This document shows, piece by piece, positions 31,794 through 44,118 of a stretch of 64,000 bases of DNA. A program made the position numbers and the translations under genes. The notes beneath the pieces are model-generated. The model did no database searches, was not told the origin of the DNA, and was given only the letters and a program-made list of their open reading frames with translations. This DNA is from Sphingopyxis sp. (GTDB taxonomy: Bacteria; Pseudomonadota; Alphaproteobacteria; Sphingomonadales; Sphingomonadaceae): contig NZ_JAOZVW010000146.1 in NCBI RefSeq assembly GCF_025869345.1, positions 1 through 64,000 on the forward strand. The letters are read 5' to 3'. Position 1 is the stretch's first letter. Each line of letters begins with the position of its first letter.

Positions 31794-33227
31794 TCACGTC
31801 GCCAACTCCACCGCCGCTGCCAGCCCCGCCGCGATCTTGGTGATGTCGCCGGCGCCGAGGCAGATGACCTTGTCGCCAGCACCAAGTTGACCCGCCTTCA
31901 CGGCCTCGCCGATCGTCGCGGCCAGTGCATCGGCATCCGCGACGGTCGATGCATGACGATGCCCGCGGTCCTTCAATCCCGCGACCAGCGCGTCCGACGA
32001 CACGCCGTCGATCGGGCTTTCGCCCGCCGCATAGACGGGCAGCGCGAGCACCATGTCGGCGTCGTTGAACGCCTGCTGGAAGTCGTCCATATGATCGCGA
32101 AGACGTGTAAATCGATGCGGCTGGACCGCCGCGACGACGCGCCCTGCCCCGGCACCCTCGCGCGCCGCCGACAGCACCGCGCGGATTTCGACGGGGTGAT
32201 GGGCATAATCGTCGATCACCGTCACGACGCCACCCTCGGCGGCAATCTCGCCGACCTTGGTGAAGCGGCGCTTGACCCCGGCGAAGCCCTTGAAGCCCGA
32301 CGCAATCCTGTCGTCGCTGACCCCCATATGCAGCGCCACCGCAATCGCCGCGAGCGCATTCTGGACATTGTGGCGCCCCGACATCGGCAAATGGATGCCC
32401 TCGATCGTCCGGCTGTTCCCGTCGCGGTCGCGCACGACGACGTCGAAGCGGTTGCCGTCGGGCCCCGGCGTCACATTGGTGCCGCGCACGTCGGCCTGCG
32501 CCGAAAAACCATAGGTGACGATGCGGCGGTCGCGGATGCGCGGGATGATCGCCTGCACCTCGGGATGATCGAGACAGAGCATCGCGGCGCCATAGAAGGG
32601 CACATTCTCGATGAATTCGACGAAGGCGCCCTTGATCGCGTCGAAGCTGCCATAATGGTCGAGATGTTCGGGATCGATGTTGGTGACGACCGCGATCGTG
32701 CCGTCGAGGCGCAGGAAGCTGCCGTCGCTCTCGTCGGCCTCGACCACCATCCAGTCCGACGCGCCGAGCCGCGCGTTCGAGCCGTAATTGTTGATGATGC
32801 CGCCGTTGATCACCGTCGGATCGACGCCGCCCGCATCGAGCAAGGCGGCAACGAGGCTGGTCGTCGTCGTCTTGCCGTGCGTCCCGGCGACCGCGACGGT
32901 CGATTTGAGGCGCATCAGTTCGGCCAGCATCTCGGCGCGGCGGACGATGGGGATGCGGTGCGCGAGCGCGGCCTCGACCTCCGGATTGCCGCGTTTGACC
33001 GCGGTCGAGGTGACGACGACCGCCACGCCCTCGACGTTCGCTGCTTCGTGCCCGATCGCGACCTTGATCCCGCGTTTCCGGAGGCCTTCGACGACATAGG
33101 AGTCGGCGATGTCGCTGCCCTGCACCTGATAGCCGAGATTGTGCATCACCTCGGCGATCCCCGACATGCCGATGCCGCCGATGCCGATGAAGTGGATGAT
33201 GCCGATATCGGTCGCGACGCCGCGCAT
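31794..33227 (-). CDS. murC: UDP-N-acetylmuramate--L-alanine ligase
   Basis: [37 protein letters not shown]. Confidence 0.98.
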   Translation of the reverse strand: MRGVATDIGIIHFIGIGGIGMSGIAEVMHNLGYQVQGSDIADSYVVEGLRKRGIKVAIGHEAANVEGVAVVVTSTAVKRGNPEVEAALAHRIPIVRRAEMLAELMRLKSTVAVAGTHGKTTTTSLVAALLDAGGVDPTVINGGIINNYGSNARLGASDWMVVEADESDGSFLRLDGTIAVVTNIDPEHLDHYGSFDAIKGAFVEFIENVPFYGAAMLCLDHPEVQAIIPRIRDRRIVTYGFSAQADVRGTNVTPGPDGNRFDVVVRDRDGNSRTIEGIHLPMSGRHNVQNALAAIAVALHMGVSDDRIASGFKGFAGVKRRFTKVGEIAAEGGVVTVIDDYAHHPVEIRAVLSAAREGAGAGRVVAAVQPHRFTRLRDHMDDFQQAFNDADMVLALPVYAAGESPIDGVSSDALVAGLKDRGHRHASTVADADALAATIGEAVKAGQLGAGDKVICLGAGDITKIAAGLAAAVELAT

Positions 33228-34408
33228 CAGGCGTCTCCCGCGCGGGTGGCGGCGATGCCGCCGGCGACGGCGGCGCGCGCCGGGGCGCCGACGCGGATCA
33301 CGTCCATCATCGGCGGCGCGGCGAAGGATTCGACCAGGTCGGCAAGATCGCGCGTAGCATCGGGAAGCCCACAGCTCGCGGCGCGCTCGGCCGCCTCTTC
33401 GAGCGCACCGGGTTCGAGCGCCATGCGCTGGATATGCTTCGCGACCTCGGCGGCGGTGAAATCGGGCTGCTGGAAGGAAATTGCCCCGCCCGCCTGAACC
33501 ATATCGACGACATTATAGGTCTGATGATCGTCCATCGCGTGCGGATAGGGAACGAAGATCGCGGGCCGCCCGGCGCAGGCGAGTTCGGCGACGGTCGAGG
33601 CGCCCGCGCGCGCGATCACCAGATGCGCCCAGCGCAGCCGCTCGGGAAAATCGGCGATATAGGGCGCGCATTCGGCGGCGACGCCGAGTTCGGCATATTT
33701 GGCGCGCACCGCCGCGATGTCGTCCTCGCGCGCCTGCTGCACGACCTGCAGGCGGTCGAGCAACGCGCGCGGCAGCATCGCGATGGCGGCGGGCACGACG
33801 TCGCTGAGCACCGTCGCGCCGAGACTGCCGCCGACCACGAGCAGGCGGAAGATGCCATCCTCGGGCAGCGGCGGGAAACCGTCCTCGCGGATCGCGATAA
33901 TCTCGTCGCGCACCGGATTGCCGGTGATGTGGAGCTTCATCTCATGCCCGGCGGGGAAGCGCTGGATATTGTGGTAGGCGACCGCGACCGCATCGACGCG
34001 CGGCGCCATCATCCGGTTGACGCGGCCGAGCACCGCATTCTGTTCGTGGATCACGCGCGGCCGCTTCGTCGATCCCGCCGCGAGCAGGCTCGGAAGCGAG
34101 GGATAGCCGCCGAAGCCGACGACGACCGCGGGGTCGAAGGTGCGGATCAGGTCGATCGCTTGCCTGCGCCCCTTGCGGATCGCAAGCGCGGCCTTCACCC
34201 AGCCGATGGGGCCGCCATGGACGCGGCCGGCGGGCAGCACATGCGTTTCGAGTTCGGCAGGCGCGCCCGGAATCTTGAGGCCGCGGTCGTCGCTGACCAG
34301 CGCCACGCGGTGCCCGCGCGCAATCAATTCGCCCGCCAGGGCATAGGCGGGCAGCATGTGGCCGCCGGTCCCCCCGGCGGCGAGCAGAAAGTGGCGCGTT
34401 GCTGTCAT
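33227..34408 (-). CDS. murG: undecaprenyldiphospho-muramoylpentapeptide beta-N-acetylglucosaminyltransferase
   Basis: [46 protein letters not shown]. Confidence 0.98.
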   Translation of the reverse strand: MTATRHFLLAAGGTGGHMLPAYALAGELIARGHRVALVSDDRGLKIPGAPAELETHVLPAGRVHGGPIGWVKAALAIRKGRRQAIDLIRTFDPAVVVGFGGYPSLPSLLAAGSTKRPRVIHEQNAVLGRVNRMMAPRVDAVAVAYHNIQRFPAGHEMKLHITGNPVRDEIIAIREDGFPPLPEDGIFRLLVVGGSLGATVLSDVVPAAIAMLPRALLDRLQVVQQAREDDIAAVRAKYAELGVAAECAPYIADFPERLRWAHLVIARAGASTVAELACAGRPAIFVPYPHAMDDHQTYNVVDMVQAGGAISFQQPDFTAAEVAKHIQRMALEPGALEEAAERAASCGLPDATRDLADLVESFAAPPMMDVIRVGAPARAAVAGGIAATRAGDA

Positions 34409-34418
34409 GTTCGGGCGC

Positions 34419-35636
34419 TCATCGCTTGTTCCAGTTGCGGGTCATCGACACCCGCGCGGCATAGGGGTTTCGCCGGGTCAGCGACAAGAGCAAACCCATG
34501 CCGATCGACAGCGCGATGAAGGACGAGCCGCCATAGCTGATGAAGGGCAAGGTCATGCCCTTCGACGGGAAAAGCTGGGTGTTCACCGCCATGTTGATCG
34601 TCGCCTGCCCGCCGAACTGCGCGATCAGCCCGGCAACCGCGAGAATCTGGAAACTATCCTCCTCGTCGAGCAGGCGGACGAGAACGCGGACGATGATCGC
34701 GAGGAACAGGATCGCGATGGCGATGCAGGCGATGATCCCGAACTCCTCGCCGATGACCGAGAAGATATAGTCGGTGTGCGCTTCGGGCAGCTTGAACTTG
34801 GCGAGCCCCGCGCCGGGGCCGGTCCCGATCAGCCCGCCCGCGGTGATCGTCGCGTGCGCGCGATCCTCCTGAAAGCTGTCGCCCTCGCCGAACAGCCAGC
34901 TGTTGATGCGCTGGTTGGCGACCGAATAGGTGAAGTAAGCGACGACGAGTCCCGCGAAACCACCCGCCGCGAGAATGCCGATGATCCGCATCGAAAGCCC
35001 CGCGACCATCACCAGCACCAGCCAGGTGCCGAGGAAGATGATCGTCTGCCCGAGGTCGGGCTGGCCCATCAGCAATATGCCGATGATGCCGGTCAGCACG
35101 AAAGATAAAGGCACGACGGGCAGGCTCTGGTCATGCAGCCGCAGCGACAGGATCCACGCCAGCGACACCGCGAAGAAGGGTTTCAGGAATTCCGACGGCT
35201 GGAGGCGGAAGACGCCGCTGCCGATCCAGCGCTGCGCGCCGTTCACCGACGTGCCGATCAGCGGCACGAGGAACAGCAGGAAGAGGAAGGTGATGGTGCC
35301 GTAAATGGCGAAGCGCCGCGCCTGCGCCTTGGGCAGCATCGACACGCCGAGCATGACGGGCACGCCGACGATCACCCACATGAGCTGGCGATAGAAATAA
35401 TAGAGCGGGTCGAGGCTGGCGGTCGTCGTCGACAGCTTTTGCGCCGCGACCGGCGACGCCGCCGCGACCGCGACCAGTCCGACCGCGATCAGCATCGAGA
35501 CGAGCAGCAGCAGCACCCGGTCGATTTCCCAGAACCAGAGGCCGAGCGGCGTGCGGTCGGCGCGGCTGAGGCGCGGGCCGCGCCGCTTCGCCGTCCGCGT
35601 CGTCGCGGCGATGACCGGGCGTTCGGTCGCATTCAT
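34419..35636 (-). CDS. ftsW: peptidoglycan polymerase/division protein FtsW (SEDS)
   Basis: SEDS family multi-TM with GVSMLPKAQARR..GMTLPFISYGGSSFIALSIGMGLLLSLTRR; start MNATERPV. Confidence 0.95.
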   Translation of the reverse strand: MNATERPVIAATTRTAKRRGPRLSRADRTPLGLWFWEIDRVLLLLVSMLIAVGLVAVAAASPVAAQKLSTTTASLDPLYYFYRQLMWVIVGVPVMLGVSMLPKAQARRFAIYGTITFLFLLFLVPLIGTSVNGAQRWIGSGVFRLQPSEFLKPFFAVSLAWILSLRLHDQSLPVVPLSFVLTGIIGILLMGQPDLGQTIIFLGTWLVLVMVAGLSMRIIGILAAGGFAGLVVAYFTYSVANQRINSWLFGEGDSFQEDRAHATITAGGLIGTGPGAGLAKFKLPEAHTDYIFSVIGEEFGIIACIAIAILFLAIIVRVLVRLLDEEDSFQILAVAGLIAQFGGQATINMAVNTQLFPSKGMTLPFISYGGSSFIALSIGMGLLLSLTRRNPYAARVSMTRNWNKR

Positions 35637-35658
35637 GTCGGTCCCCCCGCTCATATCC

Positions 35659-36966
35659 TCATCCATCTCCCAACGCTCGAACGAGGTCGCGGAACGCGTC
35701 GCCGCGCTGCTCATAGTCCCGGAACTGATCGAACGACGCGCAGGCGGGCGAGAGCAGGACGATGTCGCCCGGCCCGGCCGCCGCCGCCGCGTGCGCGACC
35801 GCGGTCGCAAGGTCGCCCGCCCGGTCGACCGGGATCGCCTCGCCGATCTCGGCCGCGAAAGCCTCCATCGCCTCGCCGATCAGATAGGCGCGCTTGACGT
35901 GGCCGAACCAGGGGCGGCAGGCGGAAAGGCCGTCGCCCTTGGCCTGCCCCCCGGCGATCCAGTGCAGACGCTGGTCCGGCGCCGGCGGAAAGGCCGCCAG
36001 CGCCGGTGCAGCGGAAGCCGCGTTGGTCGCCTTGCTGTCGTTGTACCAGCGGGCGCCAGCGGCTTCGCCGACCCATTCCATGCGATGCGGGAGCGCCCGA
36101 TAGGTGGCGAGCCCGCGCTCGATCTCTTCGTCGTTCAGCCCCAGCGTCCGGCAGACGGCGATCGCACACACCGCGTTCTGCGCGTTGTGCGGGCCTTGCA
36201 GCGCGGGCCAGCGCGCCTGGTCAGCGGGATCGATGTCCTTTGCCGAGACGCGGTGGAGACGGTGATTGATGCGCCCGGCGATCATCCGCGACGGATCGTC
36301 GTCGACCGCGACGATCGCGACCTGACCCTGGTGCTGGAGCGAAAACAGCCGCGCCTTCGACGCGGCATAGCCCGCGAAGCCGTCGTAGCGGTCGAGATGA
36401 TCGGGGGTCAGATTGGTCAGCACCGCAACGTCGCAGGCGAGGCTGTGGGCGAGGTCGATCTGATAGCTCGACAATTCCAGCACATAGACGCCGCCTTCCG
36501 GCAAGGGGTCGCGCGACAGGATCGGCAGGCCGATATTGCCGCCCATCAGCGTCGGCACCCCCGCGCTTTCGAGCATATGGGTGACGAGCGCGGTGACGGT
36601 CGATTTGCCGTTGGTGCCGGTGATGCCGACGACCTTGTGCGGCGGCAGATCGGGACGCGCCTCGGCGAAAAGCTCGACGTCGCCGATCACCGGCACCTGC
36701 GTCTCGCGCGCGTGGGCGGCGATCGGGTGGCGGTTGAGCGGCACCCCCGGCGACACGACGACACCCGCGAAACCCACGAGATCGATTTCGAGCGGGTCGC
36801 CGATGTCGGCGTTCAGCGCCATCGCCTCGTCGCGCGCTTCCTCGCGGTCATCCCACGCGGTGACGCCCGCGCCGCTGGCGACCAGCGCCTCGACCGTCGC
36901 CAGCCCCGAGCGCGCCAGCCCCAGCACCGCATAGCGGCGGCCGGCAAAGGCGCGCGCGGTGATCAC
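35659..36966 (-). CDS. murD: UDP-N-acetylmuramoylalanine--D-glutamate ligase
   Basis: [21 protein letters not shown]..; dcw context. Confidence 0.97.
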   Translation of the reverse strand: MITARAFAGRRYAVLGLARSGLATVEALVASGAGVTAWDDREEARDEAMALNADIGDPLEIDLVGFAGVVVSPGVPLNRHPIAAHARETQVPVIGDVELFAEARPDLPPHKVVGITGTNGKSTVTALVTHMLESAGVPTLMGGNIGLPILSRDPLPEGGVYVLELSSYQIDLAHSLACDVAVLTNLTPDHLDRYDGFAGYAASKARLFSLQHQGQVAIVAVDDDPSRMIAGRINHRLHRVSAKDIDPADQARWPALQGPHNAQNAVCAIAVCRTLGLNDEEIERGLATYRALPHRMEWVGEAAGARWYNDSKATNAASAAPALAAFPPAPDQRLHWIAGGQAKGDGLSACRPWFGHVKRAYLIGEAMEAFAAEIGEAIPVDRAGDLATAVAHAAAAAGPGDIVLLSPACASFDQFRDYEQRGDAFRDLVRALGDG

Positions 36967-38036
36967 CGCAGCTTGAGCGTCGCGAGCCCCGCGAGCGCGA
37001 GGATGATCGAGACGATCCAGAAGCGGATGACGACGGTCGATTCGGGCCAGCCGAGCTGCTCGAAATGATGGTGGATCGGCGCCATGCGGAAGACGCGCTT
37101 GCCCGTTCTTTTATACCAGAAGACCTGGATGATCACCGACAGTGCCTCGACCACGAACAGGCCGCCGACGAGGACGAGCACCAGCTCGTGCTGCGCGGTC
37201 ACCGCGACCGTCGCGAGCGCGCCGCCGAGCGCGAGGCTGCCGGTATCGCCCATGAAGACGGCGGCGGGCGGCGCGTTGAACCACAGAAAGGCAAGGCACG
37301 CGCCGATGATCGCGGCCGCGAAGATCGCCAGCTCGCCCGCCCCCGGCACGTGCGGAATGCCGAGGTAGCCGGCGAATTTCACGTTACCCGACAGATAGAC
37401 GATGACGAGGAAGGTCAGGCTGGCGATCATCACCGGAAAGGTCGCGAGCCCGTCGAGCCCGTCGGTCAGGTTCACCGCATTGCCGAAGCCGACGATCAGC
37501 ACCATCGCAAAGACATAATAAAAGGGCCCGAGCGGGATATAGACGTCGTTGAAAAAGGGCAGATACAGGTCGGTGCCGGTGCGCGAGACGATCAGCAGCA
37601 CCGCGACCGCGGCGACCGCGAACTCGATCAACAGCCGCACCCGCCCCGGAATCCCGCGGTGGCTGGCCTTGGTCACCTTGTCGAGATCGTCGAGGAAGCC
37701 CACCGCCGCGAAGCCGCCGGTGACGAACAGGCACGCCCAGACGAAGCGGTTCGACAGGTCCATCCACAGCAGGGCGGAGATCATCAGCGAAATCAGGATC
37801 ATCAGCCCGCCCATCGTCGGCGTGCCCTTTTTCGCGAGGTGGCTTTGCGGGCCGTCGTCGCGGATCGGCTGCCCCTTTCCCTGCCGCATCCGCAGCATCA
37901 GGATGAAGCGCGGCCCGATCCACAGGCCGATGATCAGCGCGGTCGCGACCGCGGCGCCCGAGCGAAAGCTCAGATAGCGGATGAGGTTCAAAGCCCCCGG
38001 AAAGCCCAGCCATTCCGCCAGCCAATATAACATCAA
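36963..38036 (-). CDS. mraY: phospho-N-acetylmuramoyl-pentapeptide-transferase
   Basis: [43 protein letters not shown]. Confidence 0.98.
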   Translation of the reverse strand: MMLYWLAEWLGFPGALNLIRYLSFRSGAAVATALIIGLWIGPRFILMLRMRQGKGQPIRDDGPQSHLAKKGTPTMGGLMILISLMISALLWMDLSNRFVWACLFVTGGFAAVGFLDDLDKVTKASHRGIPGRVRLLIEFAVAAVAVLLIVSRTGTDLYLPFFNDVYIPLGPFYYVFAMVLIVGFGNAVNLTDGLDGLATFPVMIASLTFLVIVYLSGNVKFAGYLGIPHVPGAGELAIFAAAIIGACLAFLWFNAPPAAVFMGDTGSLALGGALATVAVTAQHELVLVLVGGLFVVEALSVIIQVFWYKRTGKRVFRMAPIHHHFEQLGWPESTVVIRFWIVSIILALAGLATLKLR

Positions 38037-39409
38037 TAATCCCCGTTGGTCAGCGCCGTCACCACATGCGACAGGCCAACGCTGTTCGACCCCTTGACCA
38101 GCACCGCGTCGCCGGGGCGGATCAAGTCCTTCAGCCGCGCGGTCGCGGCCGAGTGGGCGGCCACATGCTCGAATTCGATGCGTCCCTCAAGCGCTTTGGC
38201 GAGCGGCGCCATCTCTTCGCCGACAAGCAGGGCGAACCGCACGCCCGCCGCGACGAGCGGAGCCGCGAGCGCGGCGTGATAGGCTTCGCCGCCCGAACCA
38301 AGTTCCTTCATCGCGCCCAATATCGCCACCTTGCGATCGCCGGATTCGGCCGCGAGCTGTTCGATCGTCGCGGCCATCGAGGCGGGATTGGCGTTATAGC
38401 TTTCGTCGATGACGAGGATCGAGCCGCCGGGCACCTGAGCCCGGTGGCGCGCGCCGCGCCCCGCAAGCCCGCCCATCTCGGCAAAGGCGAGACCCGCGGC
38501 GGGCAGATCGCCGCCGACCTGCTTGACCGCCGCCAGCACCGCGAGTGCATTCGACACCCAATGCGCGCCCGCCTGCGCGATGGTGAAGCAGAGCAGCGCA
38601 TCCTGCACCTGCGCGGTGACGAGCGATCCGCCCTGCCCGTCGGGCAGCCAGTCGACCGCGCGGACGTCGGCGCCCTCGCCCAGCCCGAAGCTGACGACAT
38701 GCGCGGCATGGCGCTCCGCCTTGGCGCGGAGCCGCGCATAATGCGGGCTGTCGAACGGCAGGATCGCGGTGCCGCCGGGTTCCAGCCCCTCGAAAATCTC
38801 GCCTTTCGCGTCGGCGATCGCTTCCTCGCTGCCGAAATACTCCATATGCGCGGGCGCGATGGTGGTGACGATCGCGACGTGCGGGCGCACCATGCGGGTC
38901 AGCGCGGCAAGCTCGCCCGCGTGATTCATCCCCATTTCGAACACGCCGAAGTCGGCGGTCGAGGGCATCCGCGCGAGGCTCAAGGGCACGCCGACATGGT
39001 TGTTGTAGCTCTTGACCGAGCGATGCGCCTTGCCGGGGCGGAAGCGATCGAGCGCCGCGAACAGCGCCTCCTTCGTCCCGGTCTTGCCCGCCGATCCGGT
39101 GACACCGATGATCCACCCGTGACTGCGTGCACGCGATGTGGTGCCGAGCGCGTTCAGCGCCTGGACGCTGTCGGTCACGCGGACGTGCGGGAAATCGATT
39201 TCGGTTTCGCAGACGATTCCCGCCGCGCCCGCGGCGATCGCCTTGTCGATATAGTTGTGGCCGTCGGTCGCCTCGCCCTTCATCGCGATGAACAGGTCGC
39301 CCTTCGTCACTTCGCGCGAATCGAAGGCGACACCCTGCACCGTGAAGTCGGCGCTGGCGGTGCCTCCCGTAGCAGCCGCGACGGCGCGCGCGGTCCACAG
39401 CGGGTTCAT
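38033..39409 (-). CDS. murF: UDP-N-acetylmuramoyl-tripeptide--D-alanyl-D-alanine ligase
   Basis: [34 protein letters not shown]. Confidence 0.97.
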   Translation of the reverse strand: MNPLWTARAVAAATGGTASADFTVQGVAFDSREVTKGDLFIAMKGEATDGHNYIDKAIAAGAAGIVCETEIDFPHVRVTDSVQALNALGTTSRARSHGWIIGVTGSAGKTGTKEALFAALDRFRPGKAHRSVKSYNNHVGVPLSLARMPSTADFGVFEMGMNHAGELAALTRMVRPHVAIVTTIAPAHMEYFGSEEAIADAKGEIFEGLEPGGTAILPFDSPHYARLRAKAERHAAHVVSFGLGEGADVRAVDWLPDGQGGSLVTAQVQDALLCFTIAQAGAHWVSNALAVLAAVKQVGGDLPAAGLAFAEMGGLAGRGARHRAQVPGGSILVIDESYNANPASMAATIEQLAAESGDRKVAILGAMKELGSGGEAYHAALAAPLVAAGVRFALLVGEEMAPLAKALEGRIEFEHVAAHSAATARLKDLIRPGDAVLVKGSNSVGLSHVVTALTNGDY

Positions 39410-40848
39410 GCCGCCGCCTCGCGCGCGACCGCGACATCGTCGAAGGGAAGGACGCGCATCGCATCGCCGCGCCCGACGATCTGGCCCTGCTCGTGGCCCT
39501 TGCCCGCGATGCAGACGATGTCGTCGGCGCGCGCCTCGGCAATCGCGGCGGCGATGGCGGCGCGGCGGTCGCCGATGATCTGCGCATCGGGCGCGCCCTC
39601 GGCGATGGCGGCGCGGATCGCGGCGGGGTCCTCGCCGCGCGGATTGTCGTCGGTGATGATCAGGACATCGGCCTTGGCGGCGGCGACCCGCCCCATTTCG
39701 GCGCGCTTCGCCTGATCGCGGTCGCCGCCCGCGCCGAAGACGAGGATCAGGCGGCCCGCGGCGTGCGGGCGCAGCGCGTCGAGCGCCGCCTCGATCGCAT
39801 CGGGGGTATGTGCATAATCGACATAGACGGGCGTGCCCGCCCTGGTGATCGCCGCGCGTTCGAGGCGCCCGCGCACCGGCTGGAGCCGCGCGAGATTGGC
39901 GAGCGTCTGCTGCACGTCGCCGCCGGTCGCGATGACCAGCCCCGCCGCGACGAGCGCATTGGCGACCTGATAGGCGCCGATCAGCGGCAGCGTGACCTTC
40001 TGCGCCAGCGCGCCCGCCTGGATCAGCAGCGACTGGCCGAGCTGGGTCGGCTCGCGCGAGACGAGGCGCAGGGCGCTGCCTTCGCGCCCCACCGTCATGA
40101 TGCGCAGGCCGCGCTGCTCGGCCTCATATTCGGCGGCAGGCGACCCGAAGGCATCGTCGGCCCAGATCACCGCCGTGCCATCGGCATCGACCACCTCGCG
40201 GAACAGACGCATCTTGGCGGCCAGATAGCTGTGCATATCGCCATGATAGTCGAGATGGTCGTGGCTCAAATTGGTGAACGCCGCCGCCTTCACCCGCAAC
40301 CCCTCGGTGCGATACTGGTCGAGACCGTGGCTCGACGCCTCGAACGCCGCGTGGGTCACGCCTTCGGCGGCGAGGCCCGCCATGTTCGAGAGGAAAGTGA
40401 CGATGTCGGGCGTCGTCAGCCCGGTCGAGGCGCTATCGTTCGACGTCGTGATGCCCAGCGTGCCGATCGACGCGGCATGAAAGCCCGCCATCCGCCAGAG
40501 CTGGCGCGTCATCTCGACCGTCGAGGTCTTGCCGTTGGTGCCGGTCACCGCGACGCAGGTCGCGGGAAAGCGATGAAAGAAGCGCGCGGCGATATGCGCG
40601 AAGGCGCGGCGCGGGTTGGCGTCGGCGATATGGACCGCGCTCTCGACCTTCGCCTCCGGCCGCGCGACGACGGCGATCGCCCCGGCCTCCACGGCTGCGG
40701 GGATGAAATCCTCGCCGTTGAACCTTTCGCCGGCGAAGGCGCCGAAGATCGTGCCCGGGGCGACCTTGCGATGGTCGATCGCGAGCCCGGTCACCACCGG
40801 GTCCGCCCCTGCCAGACCATGATCGTCGAGCAGCGCGGACAGGCGCAT
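39406..40848 (-). CDS. murE: UDP-N-acetylmuramoyl-L-alanyl-D-glutamate--2,6-diaminopimelate ligase
   Basis: VAVTGTNGKTSTVEMTRQLW..DDNPRGEDPAAIRAAI; start MRLSALLDD (TAATG overlap with ftsI). Confidence 0.96.
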   Translation of the reverse strand: MRLSALLDDHGLAGADPVVTGLAIDHRKVAPGTIFGAFAGERFNGEDFIPAAVEAGAIAVVARPEAKVESAVHIADANPRRAFAHIAARFFHRFPATCVAVTGTNGKTSTVEMTRQLWRMAGFHAASIGTLGITTSNDSASTGLTTPDIVTFLSNMAGLAAEGVTHAAFEASSHGLDQYRTEGLRVKAAAFTNLSHDHLDYHGDMHSYLAAKMRLFREVVDADGTAVIWADDAFGSPAAEYEAEQRGLRIMTVGREGSALRLVSREPTQLGQSLLIQAGALAQKVTLPLIGAYQVANALVAAGLVIATGGDVQQTLANLARLQPVRGRLERAAITRAGTPVYVDYAHTPDAIEAALDALRPHAAGRLILVFGAGGDRDQAKRAEMGRVAAAKADVLIITDDNPRGEDPAAIRAAIAEGAPDAQIIGDRRAAIAAAIAEARADDIVCIAGKGHEQGQIVGRGDAMRVLPFDDVAVAREAAA

Positions 40849-42542
40849 TATTCGCTTTCCCCGTTCTTCCAGAGCAGCGGGGTCAGTTCGGACACGTCGA
40901 CGTCGCGGCTTTCGTCGGGGAAGACGCCCAGCATCGGCCCGGCGCGCATCACCACCTTCTTGACCACCGGCGCGACGGTATAGCCCGCGGTGCGCTGGCC
41001 CGAGCTGAAGGCATTGCCTTTCGGCTCGTCGATCATCGCGATGACGACGTAGCGAGGATTGTCCATCGGGAAAACGGCGGCGAAGGTCGAGACGAGCGAG
41101 TGACGGCGATAGCCGCCCGCGCCCGGCTTTTCGGCGCTGCCCGTCTTGCCGCCGACGCGAAAGCCCGGCGCGTCGGCCTGGCGGCCGGTGCCGTCCGAGA
41201 CGATCAGGCGAAGGAGCTGGCGCATCCGCGCGCTGGTCGACGCCTTGAAGACGCGATGCCCCTGCGGCGGCGCCTTGTCGCCGAGCTTCACAATCGTCGC
41301 GGGGCGCCAGATACCGCCGTTGACGAGCGCAGCATAGGCATTTGCGAGATGCAGCGGAGTCACCGCGATGCCGTGGCCATAGCTGGTCGTCATCGTCGAC
41401 AGCCGGCCCCATTCCCTGGGCCACAGCGGAAAGGCGCGTTCCTTGAGTTCGATGGCCGGACGCTTGTTGAATTCGATGCTGCGGAACATCGCCTCCATCT
41501 TTTCCTTGCCGAGCTGGTCGGCGATCTGCGCCGTCACGATGTTCGAGCTGTGGATCAGCGTCTCGGGCACGTTGAGCCAGCGTCCCATCATGTGCGAATC
41601 GCGAATATGGAACCCCGCGATCGCGAGCGGCTTGGTCGCGTCATAGCGTTTCGCCATGCTGGTCACGACGCCATCGTCGATCGCGGCGCCGATCGACAAT
41701 GGCTTGATGACCGATCCCAGCTCGTAGAGATTATAGGTCACCGCGTTGCGGCGCGCGGCCATGTCGCCGGCGATCAGCTTGTTCGGATTATAAGTGGGCA
41801 GCGAGGTCATCGCCAGCACCTCGCCGGTGTGGACGTCGAGGATGATGCCCGCGCCGCCGATCGCCTCCAAATTGGTCACCGCATTGCCGAGCTCGCTTTC
41901 GAGCACGCCCTGGACGCGCGAGTCGATCGACAGGGTGAGTGGTTCGCCGCGCGTCGCCTTGTCGGTGAGCTGCTTGTCGAACGCGCCTTCGACGCCGGTG
42001 ACGCCATGCCCCTCGGCGTCGGTGAAGCCCAGCACCTGCGCCGCAAGGCTGAGCTGCGGATAAAGCCGCTCCTTCTCACGCGGGAAATCGAACCCGACAT
42101 CGCCGATCGCGTTCACCGCCGCGACCTGATCGGGCAACGCGCGGCGGCGGATATAGGTCGGGCGCGGACCGCTGAGCTTCGCCAGAAATTCCTCGCGCGG
42201 GGTGTCGGGGAAGATCTTGACCAGCTCGTCGGCCAGATATTGCCGGTTGTTGAGCAGCTTCGACGGCACGACGCGGATCGAATAGCCGTCGATCGTCCGC
42301 GCCAGCGGCACGCCGTTGCGGTCGACGATGTCGGCGCGCGCAGGAATGAAGGCGGTCGCGCCATTGCCGTGCCCCGACGAGGTGTCGAACAGCGCGAAAA
42401 ACAGCAGACGCATCGAAATCAGGAAAAAGGCCGCCATGAACAACAGCATGAGCATCATCAGCCGCTGCTGCGCGGTCAGCAATATCTGCTGCCGCACCCC
42501 AGCGGTGCGCACCCGGGCCGGACGGACGACCAGCGTGTTCAT
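40848..42542 (-). CDS. ftsI: peptidoglycan D,D-transpeptidase FtsI/PBP3
   Basis: GSVIKPLSIGAAID (SxxK), VGGKTGSAEKPGAGGY (KTG). Confidence 0.96.
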   Translation of the reverse strand: MNTLVVRPARVRTAGVRQQILLTAQQRLMMLMLLFMAAFFLISMRLLFFALFDTSSGHGNGATAFIPARADIVDRNGVPLARTIDGYSIRVVPSKLLNNRQYLADELVKIFPDTPREEFLAKLSGPRPTYIRRRALPDQVAAVNAIGDVGFDFPREKERLYPQLSLAAQVLGFTDAEGHGVTGVEGAFDKQLTDKATRGEPLTLSIDSRVQGVLESELGNAVTNLEAIGGAGIILDVHTGEVLAMTSLPTYNPNKLIAGDMAARRNAVTYNLYELGSVIKPLSIGAAIDDGVVTSMAKRYDATKPLAIAGFHIRDSHMMGRWLNVPETLIHSSNIVTAQIADQLGKEKMEAMFRSIEFNKRPAIELKERAFPLWPREWGRLSTMTTSYGHGIAVTPLHLANAYAALVNGGIWRPATIVKLGDKAPPQGHRVFKASTSARMRQLLRLIVSDGTGRQADAPGFRVGGKTGSAEKPGAGGYRRHSLVSTFAAVFPMDNPRYVVIAMIDEPKGNAFSSGQRTAGYTVAPVVKKVVMRAGPMLGVFPDESRDVDVSELTPLLWKNGESE

Positions 42543-43132
42543 GGCGCGGTGCGGCCCTCCTTCGCCTCGCGCGCCGCGGCGCGCTTGAGGTCGGCCAGCG
42601 TCGATTCGGCGAGGAGCTGATCCTCGATCATCTTGAGCTGCTCGCGGCGGCGGGTCGGCGCCATGCGCGGCGGCGAATCGCTCTGCACGCCGGTTTCGGC
42701 CTGCGCGAGAACGACGGGCTTCTCAGCGGCGGGCTTCGCCGCCGGCTTTTCGGTCGCCGCCGTCGCGGGGGCGCCGACCGGACTCACCATCGCCATCAGC
42801 ACCGGCGCGACCTCGTTGGCGCCGCGCGCCCGCGGCAGGCCGTCGAGCGAGGCGAGCTGGCGCTCGCTCTCCAGATATTGCGAGGCCGACGGCGCCGAAT
42901 AGCCGAAGCTGTCGGCGTTCCACTGTTCGAGCTGGCGCATCGAGGCGCGCACCGCGAGCTCGGATTCGAGATAGCGGATATTCGCCTGCGTCCGGTCGAT
43001 CTGGCGCTCGATCCGCGTCAGTTCGCTGCGCGTCGCCGCAACCTTGAGCGAGACCGGATAAAGCGCCATCGCGAAGAGGAGCACGAGCAGGACCAGGCCG
43101 ATTCCCTGGAGCTTGCGGGCCGCCATCAGCAT
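42539..43132 (-). CDS. ftsL: FtsL-like division protein with extended C-terminus
   Basis: N-terminal TM plus coiled coil ([35 protein letters not shown]) between rsmH and ftsI. Confidence 0.8.
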   Translation of the reverse strand: MLMAARKLQGIGLVLLVLLFAMALYPVSLKVAATRSELTRIERQIDRTQANIRYLESELAVRASMRQLEQWNADSFGYSAPSASQYLESERQLASLDGLPRARGANEVAPVLMAMVSPVGAPATAATEKPAAKPAAEKPVVLAQAETGVQSDSPPRMAPTRRREQLKMIEDQLLAESTLADLKRAAAREAKEGRTAP

Positions 43133-44118
43133 GACATGGACTCCTTCATAGTCGATTGGCCGGGCCAGGCCGGGGCCGCGGTGCGCACCGCGCTGCGCAG
43201 CGTCGCCGAACGCGCGCGCGGATTGCGCGCCTCTTCCGCCTTCGACGGGCGCACCTTGCGCGCGGGCGGATCGAAAGTTGCGGCCCGCGCCGGAGGTTGG
43301 AGCGCGGGCCGGTGGCGCGAACCGCCGGCGTCGCCGCCGCTGCGTTCGCGCAGGAAATTCTTGACGATACGGTCTTCGCTGCTGTGGAAGCTGACCACCG
43401 CGAGGCGGCCGCCGGGGCGCAGCACGCGCTCGGCGGCGGCGAGGCCCTGCACCAGTTCGTCAAGCTCGCCGTTGATGTGGATGCGGATCGCCTGAAAACT
43501 CTTGGTCGCCGGGTCCTTGGGCGCGCCGGGCGGATGACGGAGCGCCTTGCGGATCACCGTCGCCAGTTCGCCGGTGCGCGCCAGCGGCCGCGCGGCGACG
43601 ATCGCCCGCGCGACGCGGCGCGACTGGCGCTCGTCGCCATAATGATAGAGGACGTCGGCGATCTCCTCCTCATCGGCGCGGTTGAGCCACTCGGCGGCGC
43701 TTTCGCCTTCCTGCGCCATGCGCATGTCGAGCGGGCCGTCCTTCTGGAAGGAGAAACCGCGCGCGTCGCGGTCGAGCTGCATCGACGAGACGCCGATATC
43801 GAAGGTGATGCCGTCGACCGCCTCGATCCCGCGCTCGGCGAGCAGCCGGTCGATCTCGCCGAAGCGGCCGTGGATCAGCGTCAGCCGGCCACCCGCCTCG
43901 GCGACCAGCGCCTGCCCTTCGGCGATCGCGTCGGGGTCGCGGTCGCAGGCAATCACGTCGGCGCCCGCCGACAGCATCGCGCGCGTATAGCCGCCGGCGC
44001 CGAAAGTCGCATCGACATGACGCTCGCCGGGGGCGATGGCGAGAGCGGCGATGACTTCTTCGCGGAGAACCGGATCGTGGCGGGGGTCCCGGGGAAGGTC
44101 GGCGGGAAGCTCGGTCAC
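43126..44118 (-). CDS. rsmH: 16S rRNA m4C1402 methyltransferase
   Basis: [40 protein letters not shown] start at 44118. Confidence 0.96.
   Translation of the reverse strand: MTELPADLPRDPRHDPVLREEVIAALAIAPGERHVDATFGAGGYTRAMLSAGADVIACDRDPDAIAEGQALVAEAGGRLTLIHGRFGEIDRLLAERGIEAVDGITFDIGVSSMQLDRDARGFSFQKDGPLDMRMAQEGESAAEWLNRADEEEIADVLYHYGDERQSRRVARAIVAARPLARTGELATVIRKALRHPPGAPKDPATKSFQAIRIHINGELDELVQGLAAAERVLRPGGRLAVVSFHSSEDRIVKNFLRERSGGDAGGSRHRPALQPPARAATFDPPARKVRPSKAEEARNPRARSATLRSAVRTAAPAWPGQSTMKESMSC

Noticed and set aside
31266-33497. 743-aa + strand ORF across murB/murC/murG
   Set aside because: Antisense artefact of GC3 bias.
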